Source of the DNA: Yoonia ponticola
Lineage (GTDB): Bacteria > Pseudomonadota > Alphaproteobacteria > Rhodobacterales > Rhodobacteraceae
Assembly: GCF_014199395.1 (NCBI RefSeq)
Contig: NZ_JACIJM010000002.1
Location: forward strand, 310,001 to 374,000
DNA: 64,000 nucleotides
Reading direction: 5' to 3'
In this document: in pieces, positions 34,985-43,287 of the stretch
Numbering within the stretch: position 1 is the first letter of the stretch
How the letters are laid out: each line of letters starts with the position of its first letter
Translations under genes and position numbers: made by a program
Notes under the pieces: model-generated
Databases searched by the model: none
Seen by the model: the letters and a program-made list of their open reading frames with translations, nothing else
Told to the model about the DNA's origin: nothing

Positions 34985-37159
34985 TTATCCAAACGTCAGA
35001 TCGATGCTTTCAATGTTTGCGATATCAAGCGCGATTGTCGTAAAGCTGTAGCTTGACGAGACCCCGTTCGTATCCCCCGCATTTGCGGCAAGTGAGCCAA
35101 TGTAGGCATCAACTTCAGCTTGCACTGCAGCAAAGTCAGCAGCATCGACTTCCAGTTCAAGCGTATCAATACCAGACTGTCCGTCGATCAGATCACGTTC
35201 GTTATCGGCTTGGAATGAACGCCAGATAAAGACGTCATCGCCGTCACCACCAAAGGCCGTGTCTTGTCCTTCACCGATACGCTTGATCTCGTCGTTGCCT
35301 TGGCCCCCAAAGATCAGCTCATTACCGGCATTGCCTGATATATCGTCATCACCGGCACCTGCGAAAATGAAATCATCACCGGGATTGGCTGTGATCACAT
35401 CGTCACCGTCACCACCAAGGATTTGATCATCATCGCCACTGCCAGTGATATCATCGTTGCCAGCGCCGCCTGAAATCAGGTCATTCCCGAGATTGCCCGA
35501 CAGTTCATCATCACCGTCCCCGCCAATGATCGTATCGTCACCTGCTGATCCCGCAATAACGTCATTGCCAGCACCACCGCTGATCTCGTCATCGCCGCCC
35601 CTGCCGGTGATCGTGTCATCACCAAGCCCGCCGATAATGATCTCATCAATGCCGGTTCCTTCAAACGTGACACCGGTATCGCCCAGCAAGATTGCTTCGC
35701 TTGCGGATGCGTCCGGTGCAGCTATATTCCCGATCAGGACCTCAGCGGTTGCCATACGCCCTGCACTATCGACGATTGTGTAGCTGATCACGTCGAACCC
35801 GCCAGTCGCCTCAACTGTTGCGGTATATGTGATCTGGCCACCCGCACCGATAGCCGCCGTTCCGAATTTTCCGTCTGTGACAGACATGACCGACGGCGTT
35901 CCACCAGCGAGACCCGGATTATCATTCGCAAGGACATCAATGACGACGTCCGCGTTCAATGCTGGTAGCTCTGCGATATCATCGCTTGCTGATAAAATGA
36001 ACGACGACACAACGACATCCTGATCATCAAAGCGCAGCATCTCAACATCAACCAATGCATCGTGGCCGTCAGCGCCAGACACATTCACGCTGCTACCGTC
36101 AAGAGATGTAACCGTGATCGTGTAATCCGCAGCATTGCCCGCAAAGATCGCGATATCATACCCTTCACCGCCATCGATCACATCGTCGCCGCTACCTCCA
36201 ATCGCTACGTCGTCACCACGACCAAGGTCGATCAAATCATCGCCACCCCGTCCTTCAATCGTGTCATCACCAGAGAACCCTCTGATATGATCGTCGGTGT
36301 CGCAGCCTATTAGAACGTCATCAACGCCACCGGATCCATGAATGTCGCCACAAGGACGGATACCTGCATCCACATCGGTCACGACCTCGCCAGCCCCGAT
36401 CGAAATCGTCATCGTGGTGCCGGTGCTGTCCACATCAGAGTCAATCGTGGTGTCATCGCCTTGGCCTGCGGTGACAAAACCAAATCCATCCACTTCGGCA
36501 AAGGTGACGGTGTAATCGCCCTGCCCCAATCCGATGAAGGAATAAGACCCGTCATCGTCAGTCATCGTGGTAAAGGTTTCGCCTGTGTCTAGATTTGTTA
36601 CCGTCACCTGCGCGCCAACAACGCCCGCTTCGCCGTTGTCGGTGTCACTGCCATCGGTATCGAAAAAGTATCGACCGCTTATCGCGCTAGGGACGCTCAC
36701 GTCACCTCCACCAAGATCGTCGTACCGTGGGTTCCACCCGCAGGTCGTTATGTTGCCGCTTCCGACAACAGTCAGCGTCGTACCCGCTGCGGGGATGCCA
36801 TAAGGTTCGTAGAAGGTGAAATAATCTTCGTTCGTCCCTTCTTGTTCGATCTCCACCATCACGTAATAGTTGCCGAGATTATCACGCAGCCACATGTATT
36901 GTTCAGCGTAAATTTGGCCACCGTTTCCGATTTCTTCGCCGTCAGCAGTGATGTTCGCTTGCTGACCTCTGTAGTCAGTTGCATTTTCATTTCGCCAACT
37001 GTCACCCGACAGATAGGCGTCGTTATCTTCGACAGCGATGTTCAAAGTTGCACTGTCGGGCATTTCAAAGGTCGACCAGCGACCGATGTTACCGTCTGTA
37101 AAATCAGACTCGCGAAATGCGGAAAACTCAAAGGTTTTCATGTGATGATTATAAGGCAA
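34985..37159 (-). CDS. Secreted RTX protein with SdrD B-like domain
   Basis: The 724-residue protein contains an N-terminal beta-rich part, an SdrD B-type fold at about 165-275 (FDTDGSDTDNGEAGVVGAQV...DDDGSYSFIGLGQGDY), a first RTX block (DDTIEGRGGDDLIDLGRGDDV), a bacterial cadherin-like/tandem domain with VLANDNPG, and a second long RTX block (GDDTITGRGGDDEISGGAGND and similar nonapeptides, about 510-660). The C-terminus lacks further repeats and probably holds the type I secretion signal. Calcium folding after export is the family norm. A TTG at 37159 with GGGGG seven bases upstream is used; ATG 37141 is possible. No T1SS genes lie in the window. Confidence 0.85.
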   Translation of the reverse strand: MPYNHHMKTFEFSAFRESDFTDGNIGRWSTFEMPDSATLNIAVEDNDAYLSGDSWRNENATDYRGQQANITADGEEIGNGGQIYAEQYMWLRDNLGNYYVMVEIEQEGTNEDYFTFYEPYGIPAAGTTLTVVGSGNITTCGWNPRYDDLGGGDVSVPSAISGRYFFDTDGSDTDNGEAGVVGAQVTVTNLDTGETFTTMTDDDGSYSFIGLGQGDYTVTFAEVDGFGFVTAGQGDDTTIDSDVDSTGTTMTISIGAGEVVTDVDAGIRPCGDIHGSGGVDDVLIGCDTDDHIRGFSGDDTIEGRGGDDLIDLGRGDDVAIGGSGDDVIDGGEGYDIAIFAGNAADYTITVTSLDGSSVNVSGADGHDALVDVEMLRFDDQDVVVSSFILSASDDIAELPALNADVVIDVLANDNPGLAGGTPSVMSVTDGKFGTAAIGAGGQITYTATVEATGGFDVISYTIVDSAGRMATAEVLIGNIAAPDASASEAILLGDTGVTFEGTGIDEIIIGGLGDDTITGRGGDDEISGGAGNDVIAGSAGDDTIIGGDGDDELSGNLGNDLISGGAGNDDITGSGDDDQILGGDGDDVITANPGDDFIFAGAGDDDISGNAGNELIFGGQGNDEIKRIGEGQDTAFGGDGDDVFIWRSFQADNERDLIDGQSGIDTLELEVDAADFAAVQAEVDAYIGSLAANAGDTNGVSSSYSFTTIALDIANIESIDLTFG

Positions 37160-37764
37160 TGTATTTCCCCCAAATATAGCTTAAAAATTGACGCCAAAAT
37201 CGAGGCGGCTTTAAAAAATTAGGTCAAATAAAATCGGGCGTCGTGAATCAGAATAGATAATGCCGCATTTAAAAGTTAGCGCAGAAATACCATTCCGTCT
37301 ATCTTGCTCCTTAATTTACTGACTCTGGCGCTTGTGTAGGCGTTACTAACAGCCCAAATTTTTTCCATATCGCTGCACACACCACCACAGGCTGTAGATA
37401 CCTCCATTAAAATTAATCTTTTTGAATCAGCGATGTGAGCAATTCGACAGCCGGGAATTCTTATTCATAAAGGCCATAATCATCGGACAGAATGAAAAGC
37501 CATCCGTCTCTGCCTTCTAGGGCAGCGCAAATGGAAAACCACCGGAATTCACGATCTCATTTATTCGCTGCCGCATGCCAACGACGCTCACTTCCTCCAT
37601 GTCGCACCCCATAATCGGATTCGCGCGGGCCTATGCTTGGGGGCTTGCGCCCATCATCTCGTGTGGGAAACCCGCGTAGATATAACCAAAATGCACTTAC
37701 GTTAAATCTCGACATGTTCGCCCTCCCGATTTACCCAGTCGTACAACCACCAACGGAGAGACGC
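37160..37764. other. 605-base intergenic region at the end of the polysaccharide locus
   Basis: AT-rich sequence near the RTX gene grades into ordinary composition near the HD gene. I see a GGGC/GCCC hairpin (GGGGGCTTGCGCCC, about 37639-37652), a GGG-AAA-CCC element, and a GGAGAG ribosome-binding site at 37755-37760. No gene or RNA is recognised; promoters for both divergent genes must be here. It marks the boundary between accessory and housekeeping blocks. Confidence 0.45.
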
Positions 37765-38355
37765 ATGAAACAACCACGCGCATGGCAACGGATGCTGTCA
37801 GGTCGCAGGCTTGATCTGCTGGACCCAACCCCCGTTGATATCGAAATCGAAGACATTGCGCATGGCCTTGCTTTTGTTGCGCGTTGGAATGGGCAAACCG
37901 CTGGCGATCACGCTTATTCTGTCGCTGAACATTCACTGCTTGTGACTGAGATTTTTTGCCGTATGCAGCCCAAAGCGCCGATAAAATGGCAACTTGCAGC
38001 GTTGCTTCATGACGCGCCCGAGTATGTGATCGGCGACATGATCAGTCCCGTGAAGGCAGCGGTTGGTTCCGATTACGAGGCATTAGACGAACGGTTAACA
38101 GCAGCGATCCACTTTCGCTTTGGTCTTCCCGCAAAAATCCCCGTAACCGTGAAAAAGCAGATCAAAAAAGCAGACACCGTTAGTGCGTGGATGGAAGCCA
38201 CACAAATCGCAGGCTTTACCGTGACTGAGGCCAACAAAATCTTCGGTAAAGTTGATCAAACGCTCATTGACGGTCTCTCAATCACACTCCGCCCTGCCCC
38301 TTTGGTACGTGCAGATTTCACAGCTAAACATACCCAATTGTTAGGTCAGATTTGA
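37765..38355 (+). CDS. HD-domain phosphohydrolase (YfbR/5'-deoxynucleotidase-like)
   Basis: The HD motifs YSVAEHSLL and LLHDAPEYVIGDMISPVK are clear, with a terminal glutamate-rich helix. It starts at an ATG four bases after GGAGAG, giving 196 residues; a longer in-frame start at 37633 has no ribosome-binding support. YfbR-like enzymes dephosphorylate deoxynucleoside monophosphates. Its stop overlaps the next gene, so the two are cotranslated. Confidence 0.8.
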   Translation: MKQPRAWQRMLSGRRLDLLDPTPVDIEIEDIAHGLAFVARWNGQTAGDHAYSVAEHSLLVTEIFCRMQPKAPIKWQLAALLHDAPEYVIGDMISPVKAAVGSDYEALDERLTAAIHFRFGLPAKIPVTVKKQIKKADTVSAWMEATQIAGFTVTEANKIFGKVDQTLIDGLSITLRPAPLVRADFTAKHTQLLGQI

Positions 38356-38822
38356 TGCTTTCCGCACGCAAAACACGCGAATCTGACATTCCGGATTTGG
38401 TTAATTTGTTCAACCACACCGTTCGCATCGGCGGCACCACCGCGCATGAAGATGAGTGGGACTACGCTACGTTCAAGTCCCACTATTTCGACGATCCCGC
38501 CTTTGTGCATACTGTCCTGAACGGTACCAAACCCGTTGGTTTCCAAGCCGTGTTTGCCCTGCCCCAAAACGGTTTGGCGATCGGTAGCTTCACCGACCAG
38601 AAAGCACCTGTTCGCGGTGCGGGGACCGTTTTATTCAACGCCACCAAGACTGCGGCGATTGCCAATGGCTTTGCTTTTATCGATGCAAAAATCAGGGCCG
38701 ATAACGCGCCCGGCCTCGCGTATTATAGCAAAATGGGGTTTGTGGATCACCACATCGACAAAGGCGTACCGCTGAAAGACGGCACGCCCTTGGATCGTGT
38801 GACAAAGCGCCTAACGCTTTAA
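38355..38822 (+). CDS. GNAT-family N-acetyltransferase
   Basis: The fold appears from LSARKTRESDIPDLVNLFNHTV through FALPQNGLAIGSFTDQKAPVRGAGTVLFNATKTAAIANG to the late MGFVDHHIDKGVPL. The acetyl-CoA loop would be around APVRGAGTVLF. The ATG overlaps the preceding TGA by one base. It resembles phosphinothricin-type acetyltransferases. Substrate unknown. Confidence 0.72.
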   Translation: MLSARKTRESDIPDLVNLFNHTVRIGGTTAHEDEWDYATFKSHYFDDPAFVHTVLNGTKPVGFQAVFALPQNGLAIGSFTDQKAPVRGAGTVLFNATKTAAIANGFAFIDAKIRADNAPGLAYYSKMGFVDHHIDKGVPLKDGTPLDRVTKRLTL

Positions 38823-38829
38823 TCTAGCC

Positions 38830-38997
38830 CTACCGCCACAAGCCGATGTCCTTTGCCAACCGAATTCTGTGGGCGTCTGCTTTGCGGCGTTGGCGTTCAT
38901 ACGTCGACTGATGCAAGCTGTGCTTCCAGTGGTCAGGCGCGCGCCAATCCTCGATCTGAGTTGCGGTGCGCAGCACGCGATTAAAGATACCAAACAT
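38830..38997 (-). CDS. Small conserved-looking protein, function unknown
   Basis: A 55-residue frame begins MFGIFNRVLRTATQIEDW and continues with a basic, tryptophan-containing body (DHWKHSLHQSTYERQRRKADAHRIRLAKDIGLW). AAAGGA stands seven bases before the ATG, in good position. I do not recognise the family. It is divergent from the LysR gene, so it could be regulated by it. Short length keeps confidence moderate. Confidence 0.55.
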   Translation of the reverse strand: MFGIFNRVLRTATQIEDWRAPDHWKHSLHQSTYERQRRKADAHRIRLAKDIGLWR

Positions 38998-39073
38998 AGT
39001 ATGTTCCTTTCGTGATTTCCTGCCTACCGGAATAAAACACTTGCATTGGATCACCTACTCAGGAAAAATTATT

Positions 39074-39096
39074 ATATGTTAGCAAAACTATCATAT
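39074..39096. promoter_or_regulatory. ATATG-N13-CATAT dyad overlapping the LysR start
   Basis: The dyad ATATG (39074-39078) and CATAT (39092-39096) straddles the start codon of the LysR gene. LysR regulators often bind dyads in such divergent regions, so this may be an autoregulatory site; no binding data exist. Confidence 0.35.
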
Positions 39097-39967
39097 GAAC
39101 TGGCGTGACATTCCATCGCTCGCCGCCCTCAAGGGGTTTGAAGCCGCCGCGCGCGCCGGTTCGTTTAGTGCTGCCGCGCGAGAATTAAACGTCACCCATG
39201 CGGCGGTTGCCCAGCACGTCCGCGCCGTTGAAGCCCACCTCGGCATGTCCCTTCTCAATCGCGAAGGTCGTAAAATGGTCCTCACCGACGCGGGCGCACA
39301 ACTGGCCAGTGACCTGCAAACAGGGTTCAGCGCGATCATTGACGGCGTCACGCGGATTGTGGAAGATACCCACGCCAGCCCATTGACGGTGTCTGTAACC
39401 CCGAATTTTGCTGAATATTGGTTGATGCCGCGACTGTGTGATTTTTGGACAAAACATCCCGATATCAATGTCACAGTCACCGCCAGCAACGACCTGATCG
39501 ATCTGCGCCGCGACGGGTACGACATGGCGATCCGCTATGGCGACGGCAAAAACCCCAATCTTCAATCACAATTCCTGATCGCAGGCGACTACGTCGTCGT
39601 CGCCACGCCCTCGCTACTTGGCGGACGCAAGGCCTGTGCGATTGCCGATCTCCAAGATTTCACCTGGTTGTTTAGCCCGAACCTGCCCGTTTACAAACGC
39701 TGGGCCGCTGAAAACGGTCTGGATATCGCCGCATGTTCGATCCGCGAACTTAGCTCAATGAGCATGATCACATCCGCAGTGCGCGCTGGTGGCGGCGTGT
39801 CGGTCGTGATCCGCGCGATGGTCGAAGACGACATAGCGTCAGGTCGATTGATCGCCGTGCAAGAAGGTGCAGCACCACCCGATCTTGGTTACTATATTGT
39901 CAGCCAGCATGGTGCAGATGCTGAAAAAGTAAAAATATTTCGCAAATGGCTGCGATCTCAGGTTTAG
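39095..39967 (+). CDS. LysR-family transcriptional regulator (GcvA-like)
   Basis: The N-terminal winged helix (IPSLAALKGFEAAARAGSF, AARELNVTHAAVAQHVRAVE) and effector-binding domain (VSVTPNFAEYWLMPRL, YDMAIRYGDG) match LysR proteins of the GcvA/AmpR group. The start codon has no Shine-Dalgarno sequence, but the sequence MNWRDIPSLAAL fits the family N-terminus. It is divergent from the small 55-residue gene. Regulated genes and effector are unknown. Confidence 0.85.
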   Translation: MNWRDIPSLAALKGFEAAARAGSFSAAARELNVTHAAVAQHVRAVEAHLGMSLLNREGRKMVLTDAGAQLASDLQTGFSAIIDGVTRIVEDTHASPLTVSVTPNFAEYWLMPRLCDFWTKHPDINVTVTASNDLIDLRRDGYDMAIRYGDGKNPNLQSQFLIAGDYVVVATPSLLGGRKACAIADLQDFTWLFSPNLPVYKRWAAENGLDIAACSIRELSSMSMITSAVRAGGGVSVVIRAMVEDDIASGRLIAVQEGAAPPDLGYYIVSQHGADAEKVKIFRKWLRSQV

Positions 39968-40007
39968 AAGACCTATTGTAACTCTTTCGCTTCAAGGACC
40001 CCATGTG

Positions 40008-40481
40008 ATGAAACACCTTATCGCGACCGCCTGCTTGCTCAGTATCGCCGCATGTAGCGGCACGACGCCGCTTGTCCCTGCGCCCAGCGCATTTCCGTCG
40101 GTTTCAGAGGTAAATGCGGCCAAGTTCAATACAACGCCCTGCAGCACCGACCCTACCAGTCGGTCACAAAACGCACGGGTCGGACCTGTGAACCTTGCGG
40201 GTGGGTTTAGCGGCCATGTGGTGAAGGTCTGTAGCAATAACACATTGGTTCTAAACGTAATATTCTGGTCGCGTACCAACGAAGACGGTACCAATATCGA
40301 AGCCGTGGTGACCACGCTATCCGGCACACGTTTGCCACAGACCACGGACACGCGGAACCAGCCAACCGGCACAAACTACTTTGAATTCCAGACGCGAGAC
40401 AGATCAGGCGCGGCGCTGAATTGCACGGTGATCAAACCGCCCTACGGCATATCCCCAGCCGCTTTGGCGATTTGCCAGTGA
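40008..40481 (+). CDS. Putative lipoprotein, unknown function
   Basis: The signal MKHLIATACLLSIAACS has a lipobox IAAC, with Cys at about 16, so the mature protein would be lipid-anchored. The rest has two further cysteines and a basic centre, with no recognised family. AAGGA lies nine bases before this ATG; an in-frame GTG three bases earlier is alternative. It is convergent with regA, whose stop is ten bases beyond its own. Confidence 0.65.
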   Translation: MKHLIATACLLSIAACSGTTPLVPAPSAFPSVSEVNAAKFNTTPCSTDPTSRSQNARVGPVNLAGGFSGHVVKVCSNNTLVLNVIFWSRTNEDGTNIEAVVTTLSGTRLPQTTDTRNQPTGTNYFEFQTRDRSGAALNCTVIKPPYGISPAALAICQ

Positions 40482-40491
40482 TCCGTTAACC

Positions 40492-41052
40492 CTAACGCGG
40501 ACTGCGTTTTGCCAGAATACGCTGCAACGTCCGTCGGTGCATATTCAACCGACGCGCCGTCTCGGACACGTTCCGGTCGCATAATTCATAAACCCGCTGG
40601 ATATGTTCCCAACGCACACGATCCGCGCTCATCGGGTTTTCAGGCGGTGGCGGCAGATCATCGCCCGTGGCCAGCAGCGCGTTGGTGACATCCGTCGCGT
40701 CAGCAGGCTTTGATAAATAATCCGTCGCGCCAATCTTGACCGCAGCAACCGCCGTCGCAATCGCACCATAACCAGTCAAAACAACAATACGCGCATCAGG
40801 ACGGCGTTCACGCAACACCTCGACCACGTCCAACCCGTTGCCATCACCGAGCCGCAGATCGACCACGGCATAAGCAGGTGGCCTAGCCGTCGCAATCGCC
40901 TTGCCGGCTGCAATTGAATCCGCTGTTTCAACAGAAAACCCGCGTTTCTCCATCGCCTTTGCGAGGCGCTTCAAGAACGCTTCGTCGTCATCAACCAGCA
41001 ATAGCGACGGGTCGTCACCGATGGGCAGTGCATTAGTTTCCGCGATCATCAT
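40492..41052 (-). CDS. regA: Photosynthesis/redox response regulator RegA (PrrA/ActR)
   Basis: The receiver domain has DDD at about 21-23, the phospho-accepting D65 in AVVDLRLGDG, and the switch residues T (VLTGYG) and K (YLSKPA). A proline linker (PPPPEN) leads to a Fis-type helix-turn-helix (VSETARRLNMHRRTLQRIL), exactly as in RegA/PrrA. Length of 186 matches. It is downstream of senC in the same orientation and opposite regB, the standard arrangement. RegA controls genes of energy metabolism in response to redox. Confidence 0.93.
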   Translation of the reverse strand: MMIAETNALPIGDDPSLLLVDDDEAFLKRLAKAMEKRGFSVETADSIAAGKAIATARPPAYAVVDLRLGDGNGLDVVEVLRERRPDARIVVLTGYGAIATAVAAVKIGATDYLSKPADATDVTNALLATGDDLPPPPENPMSADRVRWEHIQRVYELCDRNVSETARRLNMHRRTLQRILAKRSPR

Positions 41053-41116
41053 CGTGTCCTTTGTTCATGACAGAATTTAGACCATCGGAGCGCCGGGTCA
41101 AATGCGACCTTTTTCC

Positions 41117-41731
41117 TTAAATCGCGTTCACGTAGCAACTGACCGTCTCTGCAACTTCTTCTGCAGTATTGGTGTTTCTAAAGAAATCCACAAACCCTAT
41201 TTCAGGCAGCGTTAAGTAAGTCAGCGTTGTATGCTGCATCAAGTAGTAGTCAGGATCACCGCTGTCGTCCTTTTGATAGAAGGTCCGATATACTTTTGAC
41301 GCGGCATCAATTTGTTCAGCACTACCCGTCAGGCCGATTGCTTTGTCGTGAAAGTTAAAGGCGTAATCACCAACGATCTCTGGCGTATCGCGTTCAGGAT
41401 CAATCGTGATGAACAGCGGCGTCGCAGAGATGCCTTCTTCGGCCAGTATATCGACGGCTTGGGAATTGCGGGTCATATCCATCGGGCAGAAATCAGGGCA
41501 AAACGTAAAGCCAAAGTAGACCAAGGTCGGCTCTGTGATGATGTCTGTATCCGTGACAAGCTCGCCGTTCTTGTCCAGCAACTCGAACGCTCCGCCGATA
41601 TCACCGCCAGCCACAGCGCTCGTGCTACAGCTTTCAATACCGCCGCCGCCAAACTGACTCATCGCAAATGTGGCACCAGCACCAGCCACAATAAATACCG
41701 CAGCTGTCGCAATTGCTAAATTTTTTGACAT
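41117..41731 (-). CDS. senC: SCO1/SenC/PrrC-family copper chaperone
   Basis: A membrane anchor lies at about residues 5-25, then a thioredoxin-like domain with the copper-binding FTFCPDFCP and a later histidine in YLMQHTTLTYL. The family assembles the CuA site of cytochrome oxidase and can influence RegB signalling. The ATG at 41731 has GGGG six bases upstream, so an N-terminal extension to 41797 is rejected. It is divergent from regB and 64 bases from regA. Confidence 0.9.
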   Translation of the reverse strand: MSKNLAIATAAVFIVAGAGATFAMSQFGGGGIESCSTSAVAGGDIGGAFELLDKNGELVTDTDIITEPTLVYFGFTFCPDFCPMDMTRNSQAVDILAEEGISATPLFITIDPERDTPEIVGDYAFNFHDKAIGLTGSAEQIDAASKVYRTFYQKDDSGDPDYYLMQHTTLTYLTLPEIGFVDFFRNTNTAEEVAETVSCYVNAI

Positions 41732-41820
41732 TGCTTGCCCCTTTAACCCTTTAGTCGATTGACCATTTATAGTGTACGTACGGTGTATGTAGGGCAAAGA
41801 TATAAGTAAAATACAATCAC

Positions 41821-43194
41821 ATGGACGTCATTGACTATCAGATGGGTGAAGACCGCGAACGCAGCAATTGGGTCCGCCTACGCACGCTTTTGCGCGTCCG
41901 GTGGTTTGCGATACTGGGGCAATCTGCCGCAATCATAGTGGCCGTCCAAGTCTACGGATTACGGATGCAAACCGGTTACGCCATCGCGGTCATCGGTCTG
42001 GCAATCATCGCGAACCTCTATTTCACAGCCGTTTACCCTAAAAACAAGCGCCTCTCGGAACCCGAAGCGTTCTTTATGTTGATCATCGACATCTTCCAAC
42101 TGGCCTTGCTGCTTTATGTGACGGGCGGACTTGTGAACCCGTTTGCGGTGCTTATCCTCGCGCCCGTGACCATTGCTGCTACTGTTTTACAACTGCGCAG
42201 CACACTAACTCTCGGCATGGTCGCGATTTCACTCGTTTCGGTGATTAGTCAGTATTCCCAACCTATTGCGACCGCCGATGGGATCATACTGACGCTTCCG
42301 CCGCTGATCCAGTTCGGCTTTTGGGCCGCCTTGGTAATCGGCATCGCCTTTCTCGCAGTCTACGCGCGTCAGGTCACAATGGAGATGCACGCGATGGCCG
42401 AAGCCTTGCTCGCAACCCAACTCGCCCTCGCCCGCGAACAAAAATTAACCGACTTGGGTGGGGTCGTCGCCGCAGCGGCACATGAACTTGGCACGCCGCT
42501 TTCTACCATCAAACTAATTAGCAGCGAGTTAATGGAAGAATTGGAAGAAAACACCGATCACTACGACGATGTGGCCCTGATCGGGAACCAAGCTGACAGG
42601 TGTCGCGACATCCTGCGATCCATGGGGCGCGCAGGCAAAGATGACCTGCACATGCGGTATGCGCTGCTCGAAACTGTCGTCCGAGAGGCGGCTGATCCCC
42701 ACCTCAATCGCGGTAAAACGGTGTTGTTTCACGTAGGGTCTGTAAATGACGAGACGCTCGTTCAGCCGACAATTCCTCGCCGTCCTGAAATCGTACATGG
42801 CCTTCGGAACCTGATCCAAAACGCCGTCGATTTTGCCGAAAGCAATGTTCAAATCAACGTAACATGGGATCGCGACATGATTAACGTCCGCATTATGGAC
42901 GACGGCAAAGGGTTTCCTGCCTCCGTGCTGCCGCGGATCGGTGATCCCTTTGTGCGGCGCAGACGCCAGACCAATGATCGCCCCGGATACGAGGGCATGG
43001 GGTTGGGCATGTTCATCGCCAAAACGCTGCTCGAACGCTCTGGTGCTACGCTGACATTCGCCAACAGCCGCACCAAAACAACCGCGCAACCGCTGGCTGG
43101 TGCATTGATTTCGGTCCGGTGGCCGCGCGATATAGAGTACATTGCAGCCCCGGAAGCGGGTGAACCATTGGGTGAAAATCAACAGTTTTCATAG
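41821..43194 (+). CDS. regB: Redox sensor histidine kinase RegB (PrrB)
   Basis: Six transmembrane helices (residues 25-180) include the quinone-site motif GGLVNPF at about 102-108. The kinase part has H221 in the H-box AAHELGTPLSTIKL, the redox-active C261 in QADRCRDILRSMGRAGK, and ATP motifs LIQNAVDFA (N-box), DDGKGFP and GLGMFIA. All hallmark residues of RegB are present, so redox and quinone sensing should be intact. The senC-regA unit is divergent, 89 bases away. Confidence 0.94.
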   Translation: MDVIDYQMGEDRERSNWVRLRTLLRVRWFAILGQSAAIIVAVQVYGLRMQTGYAIAVIGLAIIANLYFTAVYPKNKRLSEPEAFFMLIIDIFQLALLLYVTGGLVNPFAVLILAPVTIAATVLQLRSTLTLGMVAISLVSVISQYSQPIATADGIILTLPPLIQFGFWAALVIGIAFLAVYARQVTMEMHAMAEALLATQLALAREQKLTDLGGVVAAAAHELGTPLSTIKLISSELMEELEENTDHYDDVALIGNQADRCRDILRSMGRAGKDDLHMRYALLETVVREAADPHLNRGKTVLFHVGSVNDETLVQPTIPRRPEIVHGLRNLIQNAVDFAESNVQINVTWDRDMINVRIMDDGKGFPASVLPRIGDPFVRRRRQTNDRPGYEGMGLGMFIAKTLLERSGATLTFANSRTKTTAQPLAGALISVRWPRDIEYIAAPEAGEPLGENQQFS

Positions 43195-43287
43195 ACTTAG
43201 AAATGAATTTTCCGAGTCACAGCAAACGTTTACCCAACATTAACCTTACAAAGCGACTCTCAGTCTGGGCAAACTAGGTTGGGCAAA

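Noticed and set aside
35445..35783. Plus-strand ORF rich in Ser/Pro
   Set aside because: It is the complement of RTX nonapeptide coding sequence and follows its periodicity.
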